From NCBI GenBank assembly GCA_000328365.1, contig KB296957.1, positions 62,001 through 126,000 on the forward strand: a DNA stretch of 64,000 bases. The letters are read 5' to 3'. Positions 12,327 to 24,588 of this stretch are shown here, piece by piece. Under the pieces are notes generated by a model. The model was not told the origin of the DNA and did not search any database. It was given only the letters and a program-made list of their open reading frames with translations. Origin of the DNA: Capitella teleta (lineage: Eukaryota > Annelida > Polychaeta > Capitellidae). Made by a program: the position numbers and the translations under genes. How positions within the stretch are numbered: position 1 is the stretch's first letter; every line of letters begins with the position of its first letter.

Positions 12327-13654
12327 TCAATTAACAATTTCAGATATTGTCTTTGGACAGGCTTTTATATCCCCGTCCCGCACTGCCATGAATCCCCCTT
12401 CTACGAGATGAAGGTTCAAACATCGATCTAATGTCATGTCCTTGGTGTACATGCAACAACCAAATGCAGGAACAAACGCAACCACTTGGCAGCTGATATC
12501 AATGCCTTTAAAAAGGAACAAAATGTACGTATATATGTATGATAATTATACTCACATGATTGCAAGCATGACGTCGAGTTACTTGTGTCAGATCCAATCC
12601 ATTCGAAGTTAACACCATCAGACGCTGCCCTCTTTTTACAATTCATGAACCGATTCTTTGGAAGGTGGTCAGGGTACAATGTCATAGTAGCAGGCAGAAC
12701 TATGTATAAACAAATATTGTCGGTATGATGAGAACCCAAAAAAAAGATAATTGTGCATGAGACTGACTAGTACAAGTTTTCTTGTCGGGCATCAGTTGTT
12801 CTTCTGCGTCACACGTGCACTCAAAGGACCCGTTGAGATTGACACACGTCTTCTCACAACCATGATCGCCACCAGCACATTCGTCTGTGTCTGTTAAGAA
12901 ATGGGTGTACGTGCTGGATGGCTCTAACTATACTTAGATGCAAAAGAAACGAAACATCTCTCCTCAATAGCAAAGAGCTGATTCGGGGCTATACCAACAT
13001 CCCACAGGGCAGGGTTCAGAGGCTCATGGAGAAATTTGGCCCAAAAAATCCTCTCATGTGTTATTGGTGTGTGAGTCAGAGCACTTGGAATAGTTGATAA
13101 TGGAAATCGAACATTTTTATTTTGATCTCGTCTATTGTTCCTCTAATTAAACCAGGTTGTTTACATTTGTTTTCTTGTAACTTTCTGAAATCAATACGTA
13201 AGGGGTTTAACTTATTACACACAACACATTCGTGTCTATTCATTGCATACCCAGAATGTGGCGTTGACATAACCAAAGAGTTGTTTTTCGCTTGTACCTA
13301 AGTATCGTTATATAATGCTATTACCAATACACCTATGTCCTCCAGGGGCTACTTCGTATCCTTGGCCACAGTCGAATTCTGAAATAAAATCAAAGTAAAA
13401 TCAGGAGTTCCCAGTTTATCTTGTTTTCGACATAGATATGGATACAAACTTTTTTCTATTATATACCAGATGAGTCATCGGTCTTATCTCTCTTTTGCGA
13501 AAAAAAAAATACCGTAACGCTGTCGTCGTTACCGCCATCCGCAGTTTATAAAAATAAACGCAAATCCGATAAAAATTTCAGACTGAAATTAATGTGTCCG
13601 AAATTACAGAAATCAAATGATCAAATGTATAACCAGGCCCAGTTTCGTTAAGAG

Positions 13655-13685
<31 letters not shown>

Positions 13686-14881
13686 AGTCACTTTTCGTGA
13701 ACAATGTCTCATCTGGCACACACATCTGGCTAACATGTATCAATTATTTAAAAAATTACTACTTTGGAAGCTCGTACAGATATCTATATGTATCAAAAAT
13801 ATAGTTACATATATATGTTGTACCCGCACTTTCCTCACTCGATCTAAGTGAGGAATTTTCGGTCAAGTTTTGTTAAATTTAAACCCAACTTTTATCTCAC
13901 CGTAACACGATTTGGCATCAGTTTTATTGAGGACATGGTCGAAAGGGCATTGGCATGAGTATGACCCTTCCTCGTTCAGACAGGTGTGACTGCAGCCTCC
14001 GTTGTAAAAGTCGCACTCATTTATGTCTGCAATTCAAGCATATGGTGACCAATAATTCAATGGTTGATATCGCCGACGGCAGTGTCATGAATTGAAATAG
14101 TCAATAGAGTATTAACAGGAATACATGCACCAACATTGACTTACCTTCACACGTCAGCTGATCATTCCCCAGAAGGAAGCCCTCTTTGCAAGAACAGACG
14201 AATGATCCTTCGGAATTAGTGCAATACATTCCACATCCACCGTTCAATACGAGGCATTCATTAACATCTGTTTTGGGGCATGAACATTAATTAGAGATGT
14301 GTGGATACTCAAATCTGATATCCAAAGATCGGATACTCGAATCTAAAGACATCAGGATGCTACCCCTGAAAATAAACATCCATAGAAATCCCTGTTGGAA
14401 TGTTATATGATTGTGCTATTTGGATATCCAGTATCCGATTATCCTGATCTTATATCTCTACCCAAATATCCGTATGATAACTGATTGATTATTCTGCAAC
14501 CTTTACACCCCAATCCATCTTCGCGGAGTTCGTAACCAATTGGACATTCGAAAGGTGGAATGGCTGGACATGCAGCGACTGTCGTTGCAGCAGCAGCTGT
14601 TGTAGTATTATCAGGTGTAATAATTACATCAACAGAACCCACACCTGAAAATGAGTTAATTAATTAAAGCAAATGATAAGGATCCGTGTGTCAATGTCTG
14701 ACTCACTCGATTTATTTTCAGCCAATAGTAATCCAAGAGCAAAGGCTATTGCAACAACACCGACCACAATAACTGAGATCATAAAAATTATGCAGCAATT
14801 CATTTTTCCTCTTGTTTTCGCCACTTCCACTTTGACATGTCTCGTCCTAAGTTCATCTCTGCAATGTACACAACAGAGCAA
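12327..14881 (-). CDS. Type II membrane protein with calcium-binding EGF repeats and a Cys-rich C terminus
   Basis: Eight exons join in phase 1: 14881-14707, 14644-14501, 14267-14145, 14026-13901, 13378-13325, 12890-12768, 12699-12556, 12505-12327 (355 aa). The first exon gives a short basic N terminus and a membrane anchor ([20 protein letters not shown]), so a signal-anchor topology is likely. An internal Met at 14803 is an alternative start. A Thr/Ala-rich linker follows (TTTAAAATT). EGF-like pieces come next: exons 3, 4 and 6 start D-V-N-E-C, D-I-N-E-C and D-T-D-E-C, the calcium-binding EGF signature. Exons 2 and 5 hold partial EGF-like segments ([22 protein letters not shown]). The last about 105 residues are Cys-rich and I do not recognise them. 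The exon 2 donor (GTTGCA) is weak. Extracellular binding is likely; the ligand is unknown. Confidence 0.75.
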
Positions 14882-15329
14882 AACATTGCATAGCCTGTAT
14901 ACAACATGTCAGCAATTCGGAGTCGAGCAAACTGCTGGATCGGCTTGTATCCGATGCGCAGTGTATCGGTGATAATGAATGCTTCATTGTTGATTTGATC
15001 GCCACACAAATAATGCATTCTCACATTAACATGTCTCATCACATCAACTATAATACTCGCATTTAGTTGGATGAACTTCCATTCGTGCCTGGTAATTTAT
15101 CGGTACAATTTCAATTTCTCTTTGGTTGTGTTTGAATAATTATACGCTCGTTTAGATATTTCTCTTTTGGTATATTGATATTTTTGCGGCAATACTAACA
15201 ATGAATATGCCAAATAACACGAAGGAACGATGATTGCGTTTTCGAAGTTTGTTGTATATCAGTTCTATCACTTTAATTATTTTACCTCAGTCTGGTCAGC
15301 TTCTATAGTCACTGCAAAAATGGAACGCT

Positions 15330-16205
15330 GCATTGACGCGACAGAGATTGGATGGCAGCCAAGAAATTGAAGATGAATGACTCTAAATCTAATTTTATAA
15401 TCGGTGCTTCTAAAGGTGTTTTAAATAATGTTTCTCTTGGTCGTAATTTTAATGTTGGTGATGTAACTTTATTTCCTGAGCATTCGGTGAAAAATCTCGG
15501 TTTTATTGTAGATAAATCTCTTTTTATGGAATATAACATTAATGCCATCTGCAGAACAGCCTATTACCATTTGTGTAATATTGGAAGAGCAAGAAAGTTT
15601 TTATCATATGAATCTTGTGAACAGCTCATTCATGCTTTTATTACCAGTAGAATTGATTATTGTAACTCCCTTTATTGTAATTCATCCAATCGTCTTCCAA
15701 GTAAATAAAGTGTTTAGAATTGTGCTGCCCGCATTTTAACCTTCACGAAACGTTTTGAGCACATCACTTCTGTATTTAAAGAACTCCACTGGCGTCCTAT
15801 TAATTATAGAATCCATTATAAAATTGTATTTACTTGTATATAAGTGTCTAAATGGTATGGCCCCTGTTTATCTGTAAGAACTTTTATCACTATATATGTA
15901 CCAGGAAGAGATCTCCGTTCTAATGAACAGTTTTTACTTACCAACTATTTTCTTACAACTCTTATTGTAACGGTTGTTTTCAATCTTGCGGCCCTATGTT
16001 ATGCAATGTTTTATCCCATCATATCAAAATGTCTAATTCACTGTCTTCTTTTAAACGTAATTTGAAAACTTATCTATTTATTCAAGCTTTTAATTAACTT
16101 TTGTTTCTCTCACTCTGTTCTCTGTTTTATCTGTTTTATTGCTTTTTGAGCACTTTTACGCTTTTACAAAACAATGTTGTTTTTGTTTTTTTGTTTTTGT
16201 TTTGT
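15330..16205 (+). mobile_element. LINE fragment with reverse-transcriptase C-terminal part (L2/CR1-like)
   Basis: The reading begins RDRDWMAAKKLKMNDSKSN, then NLGFIVDKSL, FITSRIDYCNSLY, FKELHWRPINYRIHYKI and finally NSLSSFKRNLKTYLF. These blocks are typical of the thumb and C-terminal region of L2/CR1/jockey-type reverse transcriptases. The copy is 5'-truncated (no endonuclease, no RT catalytic box), has several frame breaks, and ends in a T-rich tract near 16200. It is not close in sequence to the LINE tails at 11420 and 29716. Confidence 0.8.
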
Positions 16206-16209
16206 TTTT

Positions 16210-19070
16210 TTAATTATAGATATACTATCAGTGAGTAAAGACTCACCTTGGGTATGCCGAAAAGTATGGAGAAATCATATCCAATGTCGAATCCCTTATT
16301 CTGAGAAGAGATATAATCCGAATGAAACACGGTCGGATCACTAACTCCCTTTCCTAAGTAACAAAGTACGGTTTGTTAACTGTTTTGTTCACTGCGCAAG
16401 ATATGAAATGTTCTCGCGTATCATTCGAATGGTTTGGGTGGAGCCATATAACCCCATCATGCCATGTATATTGAATGCTTATATTCCTAGAAGTTACTTC
16501 TTTATTTTTCTATGCTTATATCAAATTAGGTAGAATAATAAGAAGGATTTTGCAGAATTTAATTTTGCAAAATTGTCTAAACTTGAAAAGGATGTCTGGC
16601 GATAGATATCGCTACAGTGCGTGACCCCAGTGTTTATTATGAGAAGTACCTGGGGGGGGGGGAAATAAGAATCTAGTAAATTAGTTTGTAATTTAATTTT
16701 TGTTATTTTTCTAAATTCTTTTAATACCCATCCGCTGTGACTCAAAGATAAGACGCACCTTCCAAGATGAAAAACAAAAATCATTTGAAAAATGTATATC
16801 TGTCTTTGAATCGGTTTATTGCATTTTATTCATTTATGTTGTGCTATTTTCTAAAATATGTGAATACCAATTCGACACACCTCCAAATGATGAAAAGCAA
16901 AATTGCATTAAAAAAATGCATATCTGCCTTTAAATCGGGTTATCGTATATTTCATTTTGAAAGTGTCATTCGCATCGTTGCATTCATTCCGCCCATTTAC
17001 ATGTGCGAATGGGCTACCGTAACTACACTTAGTCTATGCCAATAATGAGTATGTAATGGGCTGGTTGTCACAAAAGCCTTATGGCTCAATTCTGTGATCA
17101 GAATGATACATCCATCAATTTCATCTGAGCAATGGTAACAGAAGGATCTGTTGCGGTACCCTGTTCAATGGGATGGCCTCTGCAATTGATCATATGAAGG
17201 ATATCACTTAGTTTATTTTATTTACAGAAATGGGGTTATAAATATATGATTCATTCTACCTACACTCAAAGGTTATTTGGTAAAAGGAGAAATAAACAAA
17301 TGGTTACAATCACGTAAATATAAAGAAAAAAAAGAAGACATTAAACAGAGATAAGAACAAGAAGTCAGTCAAAGCATTTGGTTTAGAATTTTTAATTAGG
17401 GAGAATTCCAAAAAAAAAATATGAACGTAAAAATTAACAAAATTCGAAATAATAATCAATCAAGTTCGGCATAAACAGAGAAAGAAGAAAAATGTATTGT
17501 ATGATTGTCACAGTGATTACAGAAATGGTTTGTTCTAAAGCACCTGTCCTTGACATGCCTTCGATAAATTTTGAGTAAGAAGACACCTAACGCCTATCTA
17601 AAGGATATGATGTATTGCTATTATCGGCTGCCAATTTGGGAGTGCAAGACTTTTGAGATATTATACACACCACAATGTTGCAATATGCCTCAACAATTGT
17701 CTCGGAGTGACATAGAGACCTTACATTACTCAGTTGAGTACATGTACTTTGTTGTTATATATCTATGACTGTTGTGTTGTCCGGAGTGGTCATGTTACCT
17801 TTTGCCCTGTCGCCTTGACCCTTGACCCTTTAGCTGGTCTGAGCTGAGATCACAACTCACAACCTAATGGCTTTAAGCTCAGTTGTGAGAACCCCTTTCT
17901 GGGTAGACATGCCTCTGTTCGCGAATAGAAATCCAAAGTCCAAACACTTTGCTAAATAACGGCTCTCTCTTGTCTAACCGTATCCGGCATGTTGCGCGTC
18001 ATCGACAGGCTTGCCAGCAAAATTATTATAATCATATTAATTTAGATTACCTCCTATGCCTGACAAAAAAAAAAAAAAACAACAACAAAAACATGACATT
18101 TCTAAATGTAAGAACAATCTCTGGATAAGGGCAAAACTCCATAGTAAACACACTGTAAACCTACAAAACGCATCAAAATTTTAGTTTTAAACTTGTACTT
18201 TTCTTCTGGATTGAGAATTCCTTTGAATCTAATTCAACCACATACACTTCCAATTAGCACACTTCCCCCTGCTTTTGAGACTTTAGGATCAAATCATAAT
18301 ACAAAGCATTTGGAGCAAAAAATCTACTTTGAAAGAACTTTAAGTAAAGCACTACTTTAGCAACGGAACGAAATGTCTCTGCACCACTTTTTCCGCCGCT
18401 TTACCGATGCGCTTGACTGCGTGTCGGGGTTTTGAGGGCCATGCGCGGTCTAACTGTATTTAATCACCTGATTCTATGCAATGCATCACTGAAAAGCGCA
18501 AACAAATGTGTAATGCAGTTTGGTGATGACAATCAGGGACATGTAAAAGGAACCAGCAGAGCATGACGGTCAGGTCGATCGATGATTGGTCGGTTTGAGT
18601 GGCCAGCAGCCAAGAAATGCAACGCAAATCGATGTTCCCGTTGTTACAATCATATCATGTTGGTTGGCATTGTAAATTTATGATCATTTAAATGTGAGAA
18701 GGAGAGGGAGGAGGGTTGGTGTGGGGGTAGGGGTGAAACTGTTGAAAATGATTTTCAAGCAATTTACTTTTAGTTCATCCTGGTGATTAACAGACATTTA
18801 AATCAGTTTAAGTAAGCAACACAATGTACCCCCATATAGATATTAACTTATTAAGCCATGCATTTACTATTAAGGCGACGCGAGACCACCGGCCATGACC
18901 ATGTTGTTTATTCAGTGATTAATAAAGAAATAAATAAATATAAATATAATATATAATATATAATTATGTCGATCCCATCGCAATTTTGAATTCATTATTA
19001 TTCATGAAAATAACATGGATTTCACTGTGTCGATTGGTTGGAAGTTATGAGCACAGTACGATTATCAGTG
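16210..19070. other. Intergenic stretch, nothing recognised
   Basis: AT-rich sequence without a supported gene; short open frames have no splice or codon support. Homopolymer runs occur (G-run at 16651-16661, A-run at 18066-18079). Confidence 0.4.
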
Positions 19071-19077
19071 ATTCATG

Positions 19078-19129
19078 TTTGTTTGTTTGTTTGTTTGTTT
19101 GTTTGTTTGTTTGTTTTGTTGTTGTTGTT

Positions 19130-19161
<32 letters not shown>
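19078..19161. repeat. (GTTT)n / (GTT)n / poly-T simple repeat
   Basis: Tandem GTTT units pass into GTT units and then a T-run of nearly 30 bases. No other content is seen. Confidence 0.9.
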
Positions 19162-19595
19162 CTCCAGAGGTAACGATAGTACTAGCAAAACCCAGAAATA
19201 TATATAAAATAAATATATGATATTATGTGCTGTGAATTGTGTCATGAATATGTTTCTTGGGGTTCTTCATTGAACAATAACGGAACAGAAGAAAACAAAT
19301 CATTTGAATTTTGAATTCGATTTCAAACAATCTTCTTGTCTCATTTACAGTGTGTTACGTTTGCCAGTTTGCCGTTGAATACACGGTATGTTCAAGGGTA
19401 TCGGCGTCCTTCACTCGGGAGAAATAAATGTCTACTTGGTCAGTAAGTGTCCAAACGATATGTTCAAAGATATAATTTATTATAATTTATTATACAGAGG
19501 CACACAGTGAAAAAAGGGGGGGCTAGTTGAATGTTCATCTCACTTGTAATATCCCTAGAGAAGACATCATTCTAATGGGTTATTCTCTTAATAAA

Positions 19596-20922
19596 TCAAT
19601 GTCTCACAATCTTTACAGAGGATTTGGGAGACACCGGGGACACCCTTTTCTTAAAGAATCCTCCATGTGCAGGGTTGCTAGTAGTCGGTGCAATTAGTTA
19701 ACATGAATATTTCATAATTAATGTCTCTACTTACGGCGATGGTGACTGAGATTTGCAATACATGGCTGATAAAGCTGCGATCAGAACTAATGAGAGGACG
19801 AACAACCCCACAGATAGCACTGGAATGAAATGAAACAAAGATGGAAGAGAGGCATGTGAGGAAAATGCAAGCTGATCACTGAAGACTCAAAATAGGCCGC
19901 AATCCGGCATCCAGGTAATGCTTTGTGACACTTTGACGGACATACAATCACGTATGCCTTTCCAGGTGAAAATGTGATGGAAAGAATAAAAAGTGGACGA
20001 GGAATTGAGAGAAAAGAGTGGTAAGGAGAAAAACTTTACTCTTGCATCTTACTCAGTTCGAGGAAAGTCATGGTGCCCAGTATTTCTAGGTGTTTACACG
20101 GTTGTTTGCAAGAGTCATAGTCGATGGCAATGGAATCTTGTTTGACAGTCACATCTTCCACAATTTCGATTGCATCTGCAACAACCAAAAATACCAACGA
20201 AAACCAAGTGAATCAAGCTTTTAAAGCTGGAAGCTGGAGTACCTGAAACACAGATGAATGGAAAGAGAGTTGTGCACGGATAGTCAGCCCACGAATAGGC
20301 GAGGCCTTTGTCCATTGTAATGCACTTGTGTGTTTCATCATTCGGTTCTCCTTTTGTAGGCCAATTGAAATAGGTCATGGGGGCACCTGGAAAGCAATTG
20401 GAAGATCAGGAACATCAAAACAATTCAGAGTTTAGACTGATTAACAGACATTCGAGCTCAGTTTGTTGCACAAGCAATTCTGCAAGTGATTTACACTCTA
20501 TAGAAAATAACGTCATTCGTTAAGTATCTCACGTGCAGAAAGGCGTTTTCCATAGTATTTATCACTTTGGTCAATATATTCAGTACACTCCTATAGATCA
20601 ACTTACCTGAGTTCCAAGTGAATCTCCTCCGAGTGAAATTGACCCAAAATTTCTTAGCGAGGGATATTGCTTTCATCGCTTTGGTTACTAAATCAAACAT
20701 GACTTTGGTTTCTAAGGAGACCAGCTCTCCCCCGTAGGTGTCAGCACATGCCGATACAGCTCCGTACCACGTGAGCATATCCTTGGATGTGACGTAACAA
20801 TTCCTGGCCGCGTAAATGGAGTCATCCATATCGTTGCAGGAAGTCATGTCTGTTGAAAATTCAAATGTGAACTGCATGGATAAGCAATCAAAAAGACATT
20901 AACGAAAAGTATTGAGAAACAA

Positions 20923-20953
<31 letters not shown>

Positions 20954-22261
20954 TAAAATAAAATAAAATAAAATAAAATAAAATAAAAATAAAAATAGAT
21001 TGACGGAAATTAAATTTGTCAGCCACTAAATCAAAATCAAATGATTATAATTATAATAAATGTAATAGTATTAGATCACTGTATCCATATAATCCCAATA
21101 ATTAATTGTAATTCCGAGAAGACAGGCATCGGTGAAGAAAGCACTTCTCACTGTGTACATTGATTTGGCAAATGTAGTTGAATTTCCATTTTGCCTTGTT
21201 GCAATCTTTCGTCTGCAGTTTGTATCTGTCGGTCAATAAGGCGCAGTGTTTGCCATCCTTTGGTTCTCCCGTATTCCACTTTGTATAGTCATCTGAGAGG
21301 GGAAAATAAACGATAATAGATATAATCATTATGCACAGTATATTTGAGAACTGAATAATCGCTTACTCCTCCATATACAATGTTGATCTGAATGGATCGT
21401 AAATTCGATTACATGGAAATAGAAGGTTCACTTAAGAACTGATGGTAGACCAAAGTATTAACCTGGCAGTTGAAATAATAAGCTCACACCAGGAATAGCA
21501 GATATTATTATATACCTCGCAGAATGTTTGATTCTGTGAGATGTCTCAAGCATGGAAATATACGGTGTTCTATATACAATGTAGTAGTATCATAGAGTCA
21601 GATGCAACGCATAAGGTGTAACATGAGCCTCACCTTCGTCAACGCCCCATGTCCAGTCAGGGTAGACCACCTCCTTCCCTCCAATCCAAGCAATCTCAAC
21701 TCCTTCATCTTCCATCAATGTCTGAGCAAATTGAGCATCTTCGTCGCTCGTGACCTCAATAATCGTGGCGTTCACCTTTTCGCACTCTTCAACGGCATCA
21801 GACCATTTGTTGCTGCTCCTCTGCAAATTCCAACAGCGAGGCTTTGTTGTTGAGTTCTGTAGAATTCCAGCTTCTTCACAAGTGAATTCCACCCCTGAAA
21901 TTAGCATTGAAGTGCTCTTCGTCCTGGATATCATGTGCTCACTAAATTACTCCTTTCGCCTCTGAATTATTTACTATTATTATTATTTATTTATTTATTT
22001 TGTGACTCAATTAGAACGTCTTAATTACATGGTGATTTGTGCGTTTCAGGGTATATTTGCCTGTTATGATTGAGTTGTGATACCACTGTCCCATTTATGG
22101 ATACTAATTACACCAGTACTTTTGAATGCAACATGTATAAAGAGTGAGAAAACAAACCCATGCAGAAGTAGATCGAGTCATCACTAAACGTGCATCAATA
22201 CAACCACAATCATCTCACCTGTACATAACACGGGCAAAACGAAGAGCAAAACAATCCACAT
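19596..22261 (-). CDS. Membrane receptor with two C-type lectin domains (mannose-type second domain)
   Basis: Eight minus-strand exons join in frame: 22261-22219, 21894-21634, 21292-21152, 20849-20607, 20386-20243, 20175-20053, 19819-19735, 19677-19596 (373 aa). Residues 1-14 are a signal peptide (MWIVLLFVLPVLCT); an upstream in-frame ATG adds 12 residues. CTLD1 (about 15-148) has GEPKDGKHC, an altered EPN. CTLD2 (about 149-277) has GEPND with HKC and WADYPC, the mannose-type Ca2+ site. A short stalk with two Cys (CKQPC), a membrane helix (VGLFVLSLVLIAALSAM) and a 28-residue tail with Ser-Pro motifs follow. The exon plan matches the paralogue at 6085-10277. The last intron is 57 bp and its donor again gives an in-frame TAA if unspliced. 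The tail exon is the least certain because its acceptor has a weak pyrimidine tract. Confidence 0.85.
20927..20994. repeat. (AAT)n then (AAAAT)n microsatellite
   Basis: Compound simple repeat in an intron of the lectin receptor, between its third and fourth exons. Confidence 0.9.
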
Positions 22262-22264
22262 CGT

Positions 22265-23696
22265 GCTAGTGGAATCCTCTTTGGCGAATAGAAGCATATT
22301 CTACGAAGTTCATTGCACCGAAATTCATGTATTGACAGCGATATTGATACGCTGACAAACACAGCAAGCAACACGAATGGATAAACAACTCAAGTGCTTT
22401 TTTACAAAGGACAAATGGGTGGAGAGAGGATGTGTTTGCCCTTTACTCTTTAAGTCATGTGTCACAAACCGTGTTGCTATGTTAGCTAATAGTGAACCCA
22501 GGCCCACACTTTATTAATTTATGCGTAGTTTCTGGGTACTACTTAACATATCTATACTTACCCGCTAATATCATCTCATACCATGTAGTCATAGACCCTA
22601 TACATATATAACGTTACCATAGAAACCAGCAAACACTGGGCCATGAAATGGACCACCAAGTCCCTCCAATAAGGACACCAGCATCGGAATCTATGTCATG
22701 ACCGGTGTCTTACAGATTGAGCTCAATTTTGGTGCCAGAATATATTATTTCATTCCTATGTTTTACCTGAATCGTTTGTTTTTGACGCTTGATTTGATGA
22801 AAGAAAATCGATGTTTTTTTTATCGAAACACAGGTGTTGAGAAGGCCCGCAATGTCAGCAACAAATAAATGATTCTAGTGCGAAGTTTGTTGAAAATATT
22901 GAACGATCACCTCAAGTATTTGATAGTGTCTCTCATTACATCGTGAGTAATCGAAAATATGTCGCTATCATGTTTGCTAAGAAGATAACTCCGACTTGTT
23001 CATACATTTCACTCGGATCAATTAAAATGAGGTGTTCTAAATTTATCATCAAGCAAGGTATGGGTGAAACCTGTGTCAATCAAGACATTCAATTATGTTT
23101 CACTGCCTACGTCCCATGGCAACATTATACAACGTTCCTCCTCAGCATGTGTAATAACCTTAGATGCACTGGAAGGGGCTTCTTTTAAATACGCTGTGAA
23201 CATTGCGTTAAATTGTTCTGTGAGAGTAATATTTAGATCAACAGGACTAACATTATCATTAGTATATGAAAATTGTGTTTGTGTGTCAGCAACAGAGCAA
23301 GTATAATACCTATGTGGGTGCATTACTCTATCTTTACTGGCATTAATTTACTGACCACAATTGAATCGTTAGCGGCATGCAGCAAAGACTCACTCACCAC
23401 AAAACAATGAATCTCCATGTCAGCGAAGCAATCATCATCGTCAATCATATCATCACGTCGGGGCCATCAATGTTAATGTTGTCGTGGGGTGTTCTTGATC
23501 TATAAAGAATCACAATCCAATAAAATCGGACTCAGTGATTTATTCAGATGATTGCGTTACTAGAGTCGTTGGCGTGTGGGCGATGCTCCCCGAATCCACC
23601 AGCTCGCAGAGTTCTGATACAAATTTAGGGTGACCACAGGGATGATCACCAGCATGATGCTACGTATTACTTCCAGCGTAGGAATGGAGTATTGCT
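22265..23696. other. Stretch up to the assembly gap; no exon recognised
   Basis: Upstream of the lectin receptor and downstream of the visible part of PDSS1. I searched it on the minus strand for the missing PDSS1 exons, in particular the second Asp-rich motif, and did not find them. Confidence 0.35.
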
Positions 23697-23746
23697 NNNN
23701 NNNNNNNNNNNNNNNNNNNNNNNNNNNNNNNNNNNNNNNNNNNNNN
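23697..23746. other. Assembly gap of 50 N
   Basis: Fifty unresolved bases. The true length may differ, and missing PDSS1 exons could lie in it or be lost by a misjoin here. Confidence 1.
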
Positions 23747-23890
23747 CCAAGGTCTACCAGACTTTTTCTTTATGAGGCAAGGGTGAGAATCAGGTCACAC
23801 CTGATACTGCCTATTTGGCAGGATGTGAATTTTAATAGCATAGAGGGTTGAGGCTTCAGTGATTGCTTCATTGGACTGAGCCACCTGCAG

Positions 23891-24416
23891 TACAGTAGTA
23901 CCTGTATCTAACAAACACACCTCTACCAAACAGTCCTCTCTAACAAATGATTTTCTTTGGACGCAACGCCCACGTTAAACAACAAAAATCAGTGCAAACA
24001 CCCTGATACGCAAACACCACCTCCCCCCCACTCAAAAACATAATATCATAACTTTACATTTTAACAATGGAACAAGTCATGAAATCTTATCGGAAATACA
24101 CGCACCATACTATTAACTATGTTCTACGGTGTTTAGCATGTCTTATCTTGCATCTCGCCTACTGGGCGCCAACTCGCTTTGTTCCTTCTGTTTATTGCAT
24201 AATCACTGATTTCCTCAGAGGCACCCAAGTGTGAATGGTTTGCTCACTTTAATGACTAATCAATATTTGGGAAGAGTCAGTTAACTGCATACAATGCACG
24301 GGGGCAGGGGACTTGATTTTTAAATTTCAGTTTTTGACCAAAGCATGACAAACACCCCTAACTACAAACACTTTTTTGTTGATCCAACACTGTTGGTTAG
24401 TTACAGGTACAACTAT
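23891..24416. mobile_element. Non-autonomous DNA transposon, pogo/Tigger-like
   Basis: Terminal inverted repeats of about 25 bp start CAGTAGTACCTGTATCTAAC and the right end reads back as TAGTTGTACCTGTAACTAAC. Both ends are flanked by TA. It shares its ends and internal blocks (for example TTCTACGGTGTTTAGC) with the copy at 27222-28187. It has no transposase frame. Confidence 0.7.
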
Positions 24417-24588
24417 AATCAAGACAGGTGTCAACATTACATGCTTCTGCCAAGCACAATGCACACATGGCCAGAAATTACCTTCTGGAGTTCTGACTAC
24501 AAACATTTATGAAACCCCCTTGATTATAATATTTATTATGATTGGTTATATTATTAAATATGATTGACTGATAATGAAACAAAAATAC

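Noticed and set aside
13076-13276. Minus-strand frame resembling a LINE C-terminal zinc-type tail
   Set aside because: Similarity too vague; no adjoining reverse-transcriptase sequence.
23395-23480. Minus-strand MIDDDDCFADMEI as a possible second Asp-rich PDSS1 motif
   Set aside because: Flanking residues do not match PDSS1 (no LIDDVLDF-type context) and stops lie close upstream.
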